Assembly: GCA_040954595.2 (NCBI GenBank)
Contig: CM082580.2
Span: forward strand, 3,348,001 to 3,412,000
DNA: 64,000 bases
Reading direction: 5' to 3'
Origin: Balanoglossus misakiensis
Lineage: Eukaryota; Hemichordata
The position numbers were made by a program, and so were the translations under genes. How positions within the stretch are numbered: position 1 is the stretch's first letter; the number at the start of each line of letters is the position of its first letter. Below, one piece after another: positions 1 through 10,918 of this stretch. The notes beneath the pieces are model-generated. The model had not been told where the DNA came from, did not search any database, and saw only the letters and a program-made list of their open reading frames with translations.

Positions 1-187
1 TCAATATGAAATCATAAACAGGAGTTATATTATAGGAAAACATTGAAAACTTCAATGATGAAGGGAATTGAGAAAATAATTAAACTGTGAAAAAAAGATG
101 ACATCATACCATTGGTAAACATTTGGCCATGATTATTCTTCACCAAGCTAAAACAGAACGCTATGGAATGATGAATAATCTCAGTTA

Positions 188-329
188 AGCAATAAAACAC
201 CCCCAGCCATGGTATACCACGAGATTTTGACCAGTTTACGACATATACGCACGAGCGATAGCGAGTGCGTATATGGAGTTGAACTGGTCAAAATCGAGTG
301 GTATACCATGGCTGGGGTGTTTTATTGCT
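188..329. mobile_element. Palindromic MITE-like element (~142 bp)
   Basis: The left arm (reading AGCAATAAAACACC and on through GCCATGGTATACCAC) is repeated in inverted orientation on the right, so nearly the whole element folds on itself around a short centre near 255. There is no coding capacity. It interrupts a sequence (about 120-590) that is otherwise similar to the tandem unit at 4.5-5.1 kb, which supports insertion into an older repeat. Family not recognised. Confidence 0.6.
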
Positions 330-1161
330 ATTTTATTATGCCAGTATATTGAAACTTTGCATAAAACATTTTAAAAAGGCATTTTCTTTGACTATGATAT
401 ATGACTGTGGTATATGGCTAATATATCACGGTCACGTGTCGTGTCTCGACCAATCAAATAGCGTGATTTACACCATCAATATACTGGTATAATATAATTA
501 TAAAGTTTTCCTCTCGATCAGACAGACTATTATTTTCTCTAGTGCAAGCTAGCTGCCCATAACTTCCATTTAAAGGTCACTTCCCTTATAAAAATGCCAA
601 CAAAGCAGCAGCTCCACAGCAGCTCTGCTGTGAAGGCATTGTGGTGATCTTGCAGACACGCTGTGGTGTTCTCGCAGAGAGTGTCTCTGCAGCAGAGGCA
701 ATGCGGCAGGTCGCAACTAAATGTGGCTCTGCAGTAGAGGTGGTAATCCCTGCAATAAGGACACAAGAGCTTGCTGCAAAGATGCAAGGCTTTTCTCTAT
801 GCAGAAATGATGCAAGAATAATTCTCAAAGTACAAATCCATGCAGCAGGGACACAAGAATTAACCTTTTTATGATCTCCAACTTTGGTTGACCTTAATTG
901 ATATCAGGTGATGTGAAACAAAGCTAATAATTGGCCAAAGTCATTTTGCCGCCATTTTCTAAACTTGCAAGCTTCAAACTACACAAGTGTCTCCAGCTAG
1001 CTGCCAGATCATGAGTATGTTCAGGTGGACTGTCTTTCATTTAATGCTTTTGGATGTACCAGATGCCAACACGGAGGTACAGCAGAAGACACTGATCATC
1101 CAAGTGTACATCTGAAAATATTTTACAAAACTTGGAATGGGAAGACAGCTTGTCGAGGACA
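330..1161. other. Non-genic stretch: repeat-unit remnant and CTGCAG-rich repeat
   Basis: About 500-590 resembles the intronic part of the tandem unit seen at 4690-4790, but the exon that should follow is absent. About 595-860 is a run of degenerate CTGCAG/CAGAGC-rich repeats, related in style to 4150-4460. Open frames across it are low-complexity and I see no gene. Confidence 0.45.
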
Positions 1162-2461
1162 GCGCGACATTGCACATTTATACGATATCGGATATTTATC
1201 GTCTAGTATCGTCTAGAGTCTAGTATCGTCTAAAAACGTTAAACTAGACTGTACTTTAACAACAACTTTGCCTGCTTCCCGACTATGTCGGACCTCAAAA
1301 ATATCCGATAGTATCGATACTAGAGTCTAGTATCGTCTAAAACGTTAAAGTAGACTGTACTTTAACAACAACTTTGCCTGCTTCCCGACTATGTCGGACC
1401 TCAAAAATATCCGATAGTATCGATACTATCTATACTAGAGTCTAGTATCGTCTAAAACGTTAAAGTAGACTGTACTTTAACAACAACTTTGCCTGCTTCC
1501 CGACTATGTCGGACCTCAAAAATATCCGATAGTATCGATACTATCGATACTAGAGTCTAGTATCGTCTAAAAACGTTAAACTAGACTGTACTTTAACAAC
1601 AACTTTGCCTGCTTCCTGACTATGTCGGACCTCAAAAATATCCGATAGTATCGATACTATCGATACTAGAGTCTAGTATCGTCTAAAACGTTAAAGTAGA
1701 CTGTACTTTAACAACAACTTTGCCTGCTTCCCGACTATGTCGGACCTCAAAAATATCCGATAGTATCGATACTATCGATACTAGAGTCTAGTATCGTCTA
1801 AAAACGTTAAACTAGACAGTACTTTAACAACAACTTTGCCTGCTTCCTGACTATGTCGGACCTCAAAAATATCCGATAGTATCGATACTATCGATACTAG
1901 AGTCTAGTATCGTCTAAAACGTTAAACTAGACTGTACTTTAACAACAACTTTGCCTGCTTCCCGACTATGTCGGACCTCAAAAATATCCGATAGTATCGA
2001 TACTATCGATACTAGAGTCTAGTATCGTCTAAAACGTTAAACTAGACTTTACTTTAACAACAACTTTGCCTGCTTCCCGACTGTGTCGGACCTCAAAAAT
2101 ATCCGATAGTATCGATACTATCGATACTAGAGTCTAGTATCGTCTAAAAACGTTAAACTAGACTGTACTTTAACAACAACTTTGCCTGCTTCCTGACTAT
2201 GTCGGACCTCAAAAATATCCGATACTATCGATACTAGAGTCTAGTATCGTCTAAAACGTTAAACTAGACTGTACTTAAACAACAACTTTCAAATTAGACG
2301 ATACTAGACGATATTTTTCTTGGTGAACATGCCATGGTCGGCACAGGTCCAGTGAAATAAATTAGACGATACTCGACGATACTGGAGGATGTAAGCGATA
2401 TTTTCTAGTGTCGATACTAGACGATAAATATCCGATATCGTATAAATGTGCAATGTCGCGC
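1162..2461. mobile_element. TIR element filled with a 116-bp satellite
   Basis: The outer ends are inverted repeats of roughly 50 bp: GCGCGACATTGCACATTTAT at 1162 is mirrored by its reverse complement ending at 2461, and the match continues through the CGATATCGGATATTTATCG part. Between them are about ten head-to-tail copies of a unit of about 116 bp (landmark GACTATGTCGGACC at about 1281, 1387, 1502, 1618, 1734, 1850, 1963, 2079, 2194). No transposase is present, so this is a non-autonomous DNA element. Confidence 0.75.
1210..2290. repeat. Minisatellite, ~116-bp unit, ~10 copies
   Basis: Units differ by single substitutions and small indels: AAACG versus AAAACG, TTCCCGAC versus TTCCTGAC, and one or two GATACTATC modules. 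The variants seem to alternate between neighbouring units, which suggests expansion by higher-order doublets. The array lies inside the inverted-repeat element 1162-2461. Confidence 0.85.
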
Positions 2462-2517
2462 CTTCATGGAGGGATGATAGAGGGAAGCGTTAAAATGCGG
2501 GTTGCCGATTGCGGGTT

Positions 2518-2572
2518 AGCCCGGAGACACAGGCGTCGATCTTTTCCCCAACTACGCCTGTGTCTCCGGGCT
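2518..2572. repeat. Perfect 19-bp inverted repeat with 17-nt loop
   Basis: AGCCCGGAGACACAGGCGT (2518-2536) is followed after 17 nt by its exact reverse complement (2554-2572). It is flanked on both sides by GCGGGT repeats. This is probably the core of a small fold-back element. No RNA family is recognised. Confidence 0.6.
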
Positions 2573-3446
2573 AATTGCGGGTCGTAAAATATGTTTGTGT
2601 TTTGATGATGAAAGAATAATAATATTATATGTCAACAGAAACGATCAAATGATTGCCTCCCAGAAGTTCAATTTACACGATTTGCGCCACAACTCCGGCA
2701 GCGGACTTTGACCCTCACACTCACTACTGTGTGCGCGGCCTCATTAGCATAAATTAATCGGCCATAATCCCAGTCACTTCCAGCGGTAGTACTCGCTGAA
2801 ATACGTAAACACTGAGTCCAGTGAGTTTTTCACGAAAGGAGTTTTGGGACCAGAAATAATTAGAGTTCAGGCTTGTATAGGTCGTTTTATTGAATTACGC
2901 TCACTTTGCTTTCTGTTGCCGTTCAAATGTTCCTACACAAGTCGGATCGTTGCAACTACACGAATGGGGCTGGCCCGCAGCTAGCTCTGCGTACAGGTCT
3001 GTGTTGTTCCCGGCGTTACACGGCCTCCACCACAGCCCTGCAAGGCGCCATAGAAAAAACTGGTGCTTCTGCGGTCCGGATCCGGACCGCAGCTTTTTCG
3101 GCCGAAATTCGATTTTATCGAAGCAAAATCCTTTCCCTGTCTACTTCTGCCCCCTAACCGACTCCAAATATGATGCGATTAACTTGTCCTAACGTCCGAA
3201 CCACTCGCGTTTGATTCATTTTTGTGTGTTTACATGTTGAGATCGCCATATTAAATATAAGGCTTACAGCGAGTTTATCTCCATGGGTAAACAAAAAAGT
3301 TTTAGGCTCGATCTCGATCACACAAAAAAATCAAATGCGTTATTGGCAGATCTTGCTATCTAACACAAATACAATGAATCAATGCTAAAATCAACTGTTG
3401 ATCAAATAAAAGGCTCGACAATCTGTCTCAAAAAGATGGTATGCAT
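2573..3446. other. Stretch without a recognised gene
   Basis: Open frames at 2890-3192 have no recognisable domain. A short perfect palindrome (GCGGTCCGGATCCGGACCGC) lies near 3073-3092. Nothing else is supported. Confidence 0.35.
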
Positions 3447-3640
3447 TATACACATGATGACTGACAATGAGGGCAACAGTGTATTTTGATGACCGAGGGT
3501 GCTGCTAGTCACAACTAAAACAGTCTTGTTTTCCCGAGGGCATAGCCCGAGGGAAAACAGACTGTTTTGGTGTGACTGGCAGTCCCGAGGTCATTAAAAA
3601 TACACTGTTGCCCGAATATGTCAGCCATCATGTGTTTTAT
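3447..3640. mobile_element. Long fold-back (palindromic) element
   Basis: ATAACACATGATG-type sequence at the left end and CATCATGTGT..TATAAC at the right end are inverted copies. Inside, GGGCAACAGTGTATTTT / AAAATACACTGTTGCCC and ACAGTCTTGTTTTCCC / GGGAAAACAGACTGT pair successively, giving a long imperfect hairpin centred near 3530. A second GGTGTGTTATAA motif at 3740-3752 suggests the element may extend to about 3765. It is non-coding. Confidence 0.6.
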
Positions 3641-4497
3641 AACACACCAAACCGATCGAACTGATGCCCAAGGCAACAGTTCGAAATGACTAAGGTCACG
3701 TGACGTCGTATTGACGAATCACGATCGAGGGTTCGCTGCATGGTGTGTTATAAACCAAACTGTTTCCTGTACACTGCACTTTGCGTCCATTGTGTTATCC
3801 AAGCAAGCGAGAAAAAGAAACATCTTGTTCATTTGTACGCCCTTCTTCAATAAATTAAATGTGTCCGTGTTCAGTTAATTAACACAGCAAAAAACTCATA
3901 AAACTTCCGTTCCCCCCCCCCGACTTCAATAAATACAATTGATTCCCTAACTTTACATAAAATGATCACAACTTGGACCCCTTAGAAATTTTTGTTTCTG
4001 CATTACGGCTTTTTTTGTCCTGAACTAAATTTTGCTATTCTATGTGAAATACTCCATGATAGTGATGTAATATATAATCTCTTATAATTATATATTAATC
4101 AAGTGCGTACATGTATGTGTATGCCATGCATGCATAAATGTATGTATGCATTTTTCAGCATCAGTGCAACTGGATGCGGCAGTGTCTGCGGCAGCTCTGC
4201 AGAATAACCTAATTTGCATGCGAAAAAACAGCTCTGCCGCATCTCCACTGCTGGAGAGCTGCAGCAAACCTATTGCAGAGCTGTCAGTGCGCCGGGGCTG
4301 CAGCATGTCTGTAGCGTATGTACTGGATGCGGCAAGGATGCGGCAGTCTCACAGTCTCTGCCGCAGCTTTGCAGAATCACCTAATTTGCATGCGAAAAAA
4401 CGGCTCTGCTGCGTCTACCTGCTGTAGAGCTGCAGCAAACCTGCTGTAGAGCTGCTGCAATATATCGCGGCAAGGCCTATATTTTCATAAGTGTTAC
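3641..4497. other. Non-genic stretch with CTGCAG-rich duplicated repeat
   Basis: Two copies of a block containing GCAGAAT(A/C)ACCTAATTTGCATGCG lie at about 4199-4230 and 4370-4400. They are embedded in GCGGCAG/CTGCAG-rich sequence. No gene is supported. Confidence 0.4.
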
Positions 4498-5132
4498 GTA
4501 TGGGTCTTTATATTCCTGCCAAGCCGCTGTTCCCTCACCAGATTCATTGCCCATTAGGGGTACCTGAAATATCCCCAAAACACCCCAAAAGTATTTTGAT
4601 TAAAAATAGTGCAATGTAATCACAAATAATCTCACTATACTTATATTATTCTGAAACATATGTTAGTATTTAATACAAATGAATGTTAAGTTTTCCTCTC
4701 GACCAGACAGACTTCTAGTATTATTTTCACTTCTGCAAGCTAACATACGTGTATCTGCCCATAACTTCAGTTCAAAAGTCACTTACCTGTGGGTCTTTAT
4801 ATTCCTGCAAAGTCATTGTTCCCTCATCAGATTCACTGTCTGTTAGGTGTACCTGAAATATCCCCAAAACACACCAAAAGTATTTTGTCCATCAAAAACA
4901 GTACAATACAATGGCATCATGAATAATCTCACTTATACTTATATTATTCTGAAACACTTGTTAGTCTAAGTGTTACCATTTGATGAAATTTCCTCTTGAT
5001 CAGACAGACCATATTTTCTCTAGTACAAACTAGCTGCTGCCCATAACTTCAGTTCAAAAGTCACTTACCTGTGGGTCTTCATATTTCCTGGAAGCCCTGG
5101 TTTTCTTACACCAAATATTGCCCATCATGCAG
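4498..5132 (-). CDS. Three tandem homologous small exons, unrecognised gene (partial)
   Basis: The minus strand shows three exon-like blocks, each preceded by a TTTCAG acceptor and followed by a donor. They are 5132-5069 (64 nt, donor GTAAGT), 4852-4787 (66 nt, GTAAGT) and 4563-4498 (66 nt, weaker GTAACA). The two 66-nt blocks are open in the same frame and end in near-identical peptides (QEYKDPQ and QEYKDPY). The first block ends in KYEDPQ in another phase. Flanking intron sequence is also repeated with a period of about 280 bp, so exon and intron were duplicated together. The peptide of the middle copy is acidic. I do not recognise the protein and find no start or stop exon. It could also be a repeat family carrying splice-site-like sequence. 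Confidence 0.35.
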
Positions 5133-6603
5133 CTGAAACACACCAAAAGAAAACCCACCAACTTTTGCACTGGTCTCGAGTCCAACAACTTTTACTTCGT
5201 TCTAAGATGGCGTCTTCTGGTCATAATCATGTGATCTTGAAGACTTGAGGGGGTGTAAAAAGTTATAAAGTAACTATGAGTAAATACACCGCCCTATACA
5301 CTACAACAGACGTCAGAATATACAATCAGCTATTAATCAAAATCATGATGAGATATGTCACAGCCTGAGGAATTTTTTGCACACAGCCCAAAATATTTTC
5401 CCAATACACTCAACAAATTTACCGCATGTAGCACAAAATAAAAAATCGCGTCAAGGACACGGTGGTCCCATTGAGTTATTATGCAAGAAAAAGTCTACAC
5501 CAGAGTACATGGCCATATATAGACAGACAGACAGACACAAACATAGCGAGAGATCAATGGGCAAACACTGACTGACCCATAAGCTGCCAATGGCATATGT
5601 ACTGTACATATACTAAATAGAACAGCTGGCCTCTTTAAAACTTAGCCAGTTATGTAATCATTCAGGAATTTGCTGTGTAAATCAATCATACCAGGGAACT
5701 TCCTGCCTAATTAAAACAACTCAATAAAGTAAATAACACCACTTTGCAAAGCAATCTGACCAGTAGTTCTTGAGTTACCGAGTTTTGACCAAATTCACAT
5801 TTTCCAGCTAATTTGCATATTTTTGGTGATGACGCCTTCATTTGAACAAACTCCCATCTACAGCCCAGCCTGCATCTGCACACCAAATATCATGGTGATA
5901 CACGCAGCGGTTTTCAAGTTTTTGATGTGGACGGACATACAGACATACATACATCCATCCATCCATACATACATACAGACGCAACCGATCCCATAAGGTC
6001 CCATGGTATATACCAATGGGACCTAAAAATTGAATACCCAGAAATCTTATTTGTAAAAAAAAATCTAAAATACCATGATAAACTTTGTTAACTAGAAAAA
6101 CAACAATCAAAATATATAGTGTTTACTGTGTTTGCTTGATAAACATTACCAACTCCACCAAACTTTCTATGCATTTGAGAACATATACAGGGTTCATACA
6201 CCTAGAGCAATTCAAAATTCCAGGAGGGGTTTCAAATTCCAGGAGTTTCCGGGAGCGTACGAACCCTGGTATAAGTTGTCTACTGAAACCAACCCAATGA
6301 TATTAGTCATAACAGCATAACAGTTTCATTTATAATTTATTAATTAATTAACACTAATTACCATAACATAGCATTGGCACCCTGTAGAATTTCTGTTCTG
6401 AGTTCCTTGTTCCAGACATCCCTAAGGTGCAGTACATCATGTTCAAGTAAGTGTACTTTCTTTTTCTGGTTAATATTTATACTCCATTAAACCAGGTATT
6501 TGTACAACCAGATTGTAAAATAAAACTTAAAAGATAAAAGGAATGTGTTGCAACAATTCTTGTACCGGTATGTAGACCATAAAATGCACAGTCTTAAGTA
6601 GTG
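5133..6603. other. Stretch without a clear gene
   Basis: Mostly AT-rich sequence. A short ACATA/CATC simple repeat lies near 5935-5975. An exon-like block on the plus strand (about 6415-6446, TTCCAG acceptor and GTAAGT donor) could belong to the weak candidate gene listed at 6415-8943. Confidence 0.35.
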
Positions 6604-8943
6604 TCTTAGGCTGCATTCACAAACACCTCTGGAGGGGGGGGGGGTTGAAAAAATTGAGGGTATGTAAGAGGGGATTTTTAAATAATGTAGGGACTGAAAG
6701 GGGGGACTTGAAAACTTTGACGACTAAATATTTATTTTGAGTCCACAAAAATGCAGTTTCGCGCCCTTTATTTTACAAAATTTCATCAACACCTTTCAAT
6801 CATTGACTGGTTTATCTAGTGTCCCAGGTCAGGGGACTTGCCCCCACAGCATGATAACTTTGAGCGGCGACGGTTAAATTTGTCCTCCCCAACATACCGG
6901 TAGTTGAGTTAATTTGCTTTTGCTGGGTTCATTAAAATGCAGCTTTGAGCTCTGTATTTTATATAATTTTCTTACGTGGGAGGGGGACACCCCCTCCCAC
7001 ACCCACCCCCTTCAATTCTCGGTTTACAATGTCTCCCAACACAGAATACAAATACTTAAAAAATAAAAACAATGTTCAGTTTTAATACCCACTGATGAGG
7101 GGAAACATCAGTTTCAAATTCTTTTCATGGGAGCGCTGTTTTTCTTTTTTACAAGATAGATAGGTGATGTGTTTTGCTCTGTGAAAGAAAATGGGGGGGG
7201 GGGGGGATTTCAAAATTTTGGCAGTTTGGAAGGGGGGATTTGAAAATATTTTGGGTTGTGTACAGGGGGCATGTGAAAATTAGCGGTAAAAAAAAATAAT
7301 TCTCCCGCCCCCCCCCCCCCTCCAGAGGTGTTTGTGAATGCAGCCTAACAAGTTAAAATTTATACTGTCTCTCTCTCAAGCTGTGGAGCTGTTATCAGAG
7401 AGGACAGGTACGTTCCACTTGGGCCAAAATAGTGATTATACCCTGACCAAGGATACCTTTGCCTCCTGGTAACACACAGATGTGGTGACATAAAAATAAG
7501 CAAGATGTGTTGGAACAAGTTTGTTTTGGACCAAGCCATGCATTTTATTATTTAATAAGCATATAATAAATACTCCAGTAAGTAGTGGTAACACAATAAC
7601 TAATCATGGTTACGATTGGGGAGTTTCAGAGGAGTTGCAACTTTAATTCAACCTCAGGTAAGGTTGCAAACTTTCTGTATGCAACGGACACAAATAAACA
7701 CACTAAATCTAAGACTTTTTTCAAGCGTTGTTTTACCTGGAGAACTTTCTTTTTCTGATCAATGTTTTATGGCTTAATTTTCACGTACGGCTAGAAAACA
7801 GCTTGAGAATTTTATTTGGCTGTGGAGCTCTTATCAAGGAGAACAGGTACGTTCCACTTTGACCACAATACCCTGACTAAGCATATCACTGCCTCTTGGT
7901 CACACACAAATGCGGTGACTTAAAGTTAAGCAAGATGTGTTGGAACATGTTTGTTTTTGGACTAAAGCCGTACATTTGATTAATGTGCATATAAAAGTTG
8001 ACGTGACCAAACATAGGACTTGTTGTGAATCAATATTATAATTTATATACCACTAAATTTTCACTGGTCTTTCAATTTCATGGGGCATAAAGTTTTTTTG
8101 TTTTTTTTGTTGTTGTTGTTGTTGTTTTTTTTTGGGGGGGGGGGTTGTTTGCTGTTGTTGTTTTGTTTGTTTGTTTGTTGTTGTTGTTTTAGGGGGGCTT
8201 TGCATTTTCATAATGTTATCTTATTAATTCAGTCTTTTTCTTTGTCTTAGTATACTTCGCATTTCCTAAATGTTTTTTTTTGTTTGTTTGGTTACAGTCC
8301 GGTCCCTGTGAGTGACTTTAAAATTATGTTTACAGACATTATCTGCATACTAAAAGTGATTGACTCATATGCTGTTCTGCAGCACAGCACTGCCAGTGGT
8401 AGAATCAAGACAGTAAACTACCCTGGGAGGGGTCATTCGAGGTCACAGCTTACTCTCGAACTCCAAGCGCTATCCAGTCAAGAATCGGGGATAGGCCAAT
8501 CCTGCATTCTGTACCGCTACCTTGTGCCATTACCAATCTTTCAAAATTTGAATAAATCTGAGTTGTTTTTCCTCCAAATTTCATGTGTGTGCCAATAGTT
8601 TTGTTATTTTATGGCAACAGTGTTGGTTTTAACTGACAATCAATAACTGTCATTTTTATCTTTAGAGCTTTTATTTGCCACTTATATGTATGAAGGAATG
8701 AATGAGTAAATGAGTGAGTGAGTGAGCGAGCGTGCAGGCGTGCGTGTGTGTACATACAAATTAAACTCATCTACAGTAAATTGCTTGACTTACTTTCATT
8801 TATGTCCTGTAGACAACCGACTCCATTCCAGATCTTCACACACTAAACAGATCAGGACAGCTTTAAGTTCTGGTTCAGCAGCCAGATTTTCAAACATGCA
8901 GAATCAGATGGTGGTATCACTGAAAAGTGGTGTAAATCCCAGG
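6415..8943 (+). other. Weak candidate gene fragments (short exons)
   Basis: Splice-bounded open blocks include 6415-6446 (acceptor TTCCAG, donor GTAAGT), 7381-7407 (acceptor TCTCAAG, donor GTACGT, peptide like VELLSERT) and an open frame after the acceptor at 8296-8297. Sequence around 7381-7545 is repeated in diverged form at 7817-7970. No domain is recognised and phases cannot be proved continuous, so this may be no gene at all. Confidence 0.15.
6604..7350. mobile_element. TIR element (~745 bp) with poly-G/poly-C ends
   Basis: The left end reads TTAGGCTGCATTCACAAACA, then CCTCTGGAGGGGGG. The right end is the reverse complement: a C-tract, then CCAGAGGTGTTTGTGAATGC, then AGCCTAA. The terminal inverted repeat is about 35-40 bp including the homopolymer. 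There is no transposase frame. A partial match (CCAGAGGTGTTTGTGAA) occurs near 14508. Confidence 0.65.
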
Positions 8944-9433
8944 TAACTGTACAGCACCACAACTTTGACGGAGTTTACTGAAGCAAAAACTCCTCCAGAT
9001 TAGAATCTCAACCCTGTGAACAAAAGAAAAATATATTAAAATCACAGTTGAAAATAATTTTAATAGTCATTACTGGTAGCTTGCCAATGTGGCCTAGAAT
9101 CATTGAAAATGGCTTGCGATAACTGTGTTTGGTAGAGCAATTAATTTCTACAGTTGTTCAGTTGTCAGTGTGGCCTAAAATGGCTTATAGTGTCTGTTTC
9201 ATTTCTCTGGCAAAATTCATGCATTATTCACAAGCTAGAATAACTTTATATGAATGATTTAACAGTGTGGATTTACAGAAGTATGGTGAACAACTGACAG
9301 TCATTGTTGGTCAAAGAAAACAGTGTACAGTAAATCTTGGAGTGAATACTGCCCTCATGTTGCCACTTTGTTCAAATATATTGGGGAGGGGACATGAATA
9401 GTCTTGTTGCTTGCAATCGTTGCCACACGAGAA
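7351..9433. other. Non-genic stretch before the segmental duplication
   Basis: Contains a T/G-rich simple tract (about 8095-8200, TTG repeats), a GAGT/GTGA simple repeat (8695-8750) and the weak exon-like blocks noted separately. Nothing else is recognised. Confidence 0.4.
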
Positions 9434-10918
9434 AAATCCTATAATGCACCGTTTATAAACCTTCGGTGGCCTACTGACGTAGTACGTCACTGCACAAATA
9501 TGTGCGCATATTGTTACCTGGTTAATAGGGCACCCCAGCTCGACAAGCCATCACCCACAGTACTGACAGTATTCAAGTGCTGATCTGCTCAGCCGCTGAC
9601 AACTAGTGTGTTTTATCTTCTCCCACTGCAACTTGTATCTAACTGACTGATTACAACCGGACTGCCTGTTAAAGGAACAAAGTCTCTCTCTCTCTCTCTC
9701 TCTCATATTCACTCGTATGTCACTTGTTCATCTTAATATACAAAGTCATGATTATTTTAAAGAATTACGCTTTAAAGTTACCATAAATACTAAGTGTGAT
9801 ATGAAGCAACGAACACCAACATTTTTATTGTGAGAGTAAAGTTCTCGTCACACGGCCAAAGTCCACATCCTCGGAAGCAACTTCCTATCAATCTTTATTT
9901 GAATTTTAATGTAGTATACATCTCATTAAATATATGTGCACTGTCTACTTTTGACCCTCTAGAACCAAAAATAAGTCATTGCCAACGGTAATGTTTGAAA
10001 GTCTTTTCCGGGTATCCAAGGTATCCGACGCAAATGTTCAAAGTCCTGTCACTGGATTGGCCGAAGTTGACCATCGCCTTCTGTATTTTCAAGGGCAGCT
10101 GAAATACGAAGCATGCACCCAGAGATTAGTGAAATACATTTTTGAATCACGTGAGATACTCTTCCGGGCAAACAGACAGAGGTGTACGTGTGGGTATTGT
10201 GAGGCGTTTCTTGGTGATTGGGGGGGGGGTGTGTGTTTTGTTGTGGTGAGATTTTTGCCTTTGGCACGGTTGCTAGTTGTCTGCTTATGAAGCATGGTGT
10301 CAGCATGCCAGGACAAAATTGAACGCGTGATGAAACAGTTACATTCCCTGATGTCTTGGCCAAACAAAAGCCAATGTGTGGAAGTAACATTGACAAGTGA
10401 ACACTTCCGTCAGTTAGTTTATTGTCAGCACTAAAAGTAATACTCCAGACATATTCTCTTTTTATGCTCATTTACAGGGCGCGGACCGAGTTGAAGCAAT
10501 ATGGGATTTAGCATGTTTCAGTGATCAGAATATCAAAAATATCTCACCAAAATAAATGATAATAATGCCAAGAGTGACCATCTTTGTCCTTTTAAAGCTC
10601 TTAGCTGTAACCTCTTGCTATGTTTTCAGTGTTTTTGTTTTGTGTATCTACTTCGGTGTCTTATTCAAATCCCTGAAACACGATGAAATGCCAACCATTT
10701 AGCTTGTATAATATACGAAATATATTATATGTATGTACAGTCAGCATTTTTAATGTGCAAAATTTGAATTCAAGTCTGGACTAGAATTCATCTCTCGACA
10801 ATAACAATGGCCGTTACACGCATACAGACTATGTTGAGTACTGGGCATATAAGCATGTTGTTTGGAGTAGAGCAAGAAATTGCATTTGGTACACAGCCAA
10901 AAGTTACAGCTATTGTCC
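9434..10918. other. 3' flank of pentraxin-vWD gene A
   Basis: Non-coding sequence. It carries the CTCTCT stub at 9680-9703 left at the site where copy B holds a MITE. Open frames between 9979 and 10471 are not conserved in copy B, which has a stop and frame changes in the same sequence, so they are rejected as genes. Confidence 0.5.

Noticed and set aside
3061-3100. Short perfect palindrome with GGATCC centre as an operator
   Set aside because: No promoter or gene context in a eukaryotic intergenic region; likely a repeat fragment.
7091-7115. CTGATGAGGGGAAACATCAG, again hammerhead-like
   Set aside because: CTGATGA and GAAAC are present but stem II would be only a G run without a partner; it is just a short hairpin.
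7817-7970. Second copy of the exon-like block at 7381 as a duplicated exon
   Set aside because: It lacks an AG acceptor with pyrimidine tract at the right place; kept only as a diverged repeat.
10049-10471. 140-codon open frame (minus) near the pentraxin-vWD gene, tempting as an extra exon
   Set aside because: In the paralogous copy B the frame has a stop and shifts at the same place, so it is not conserved as protein.
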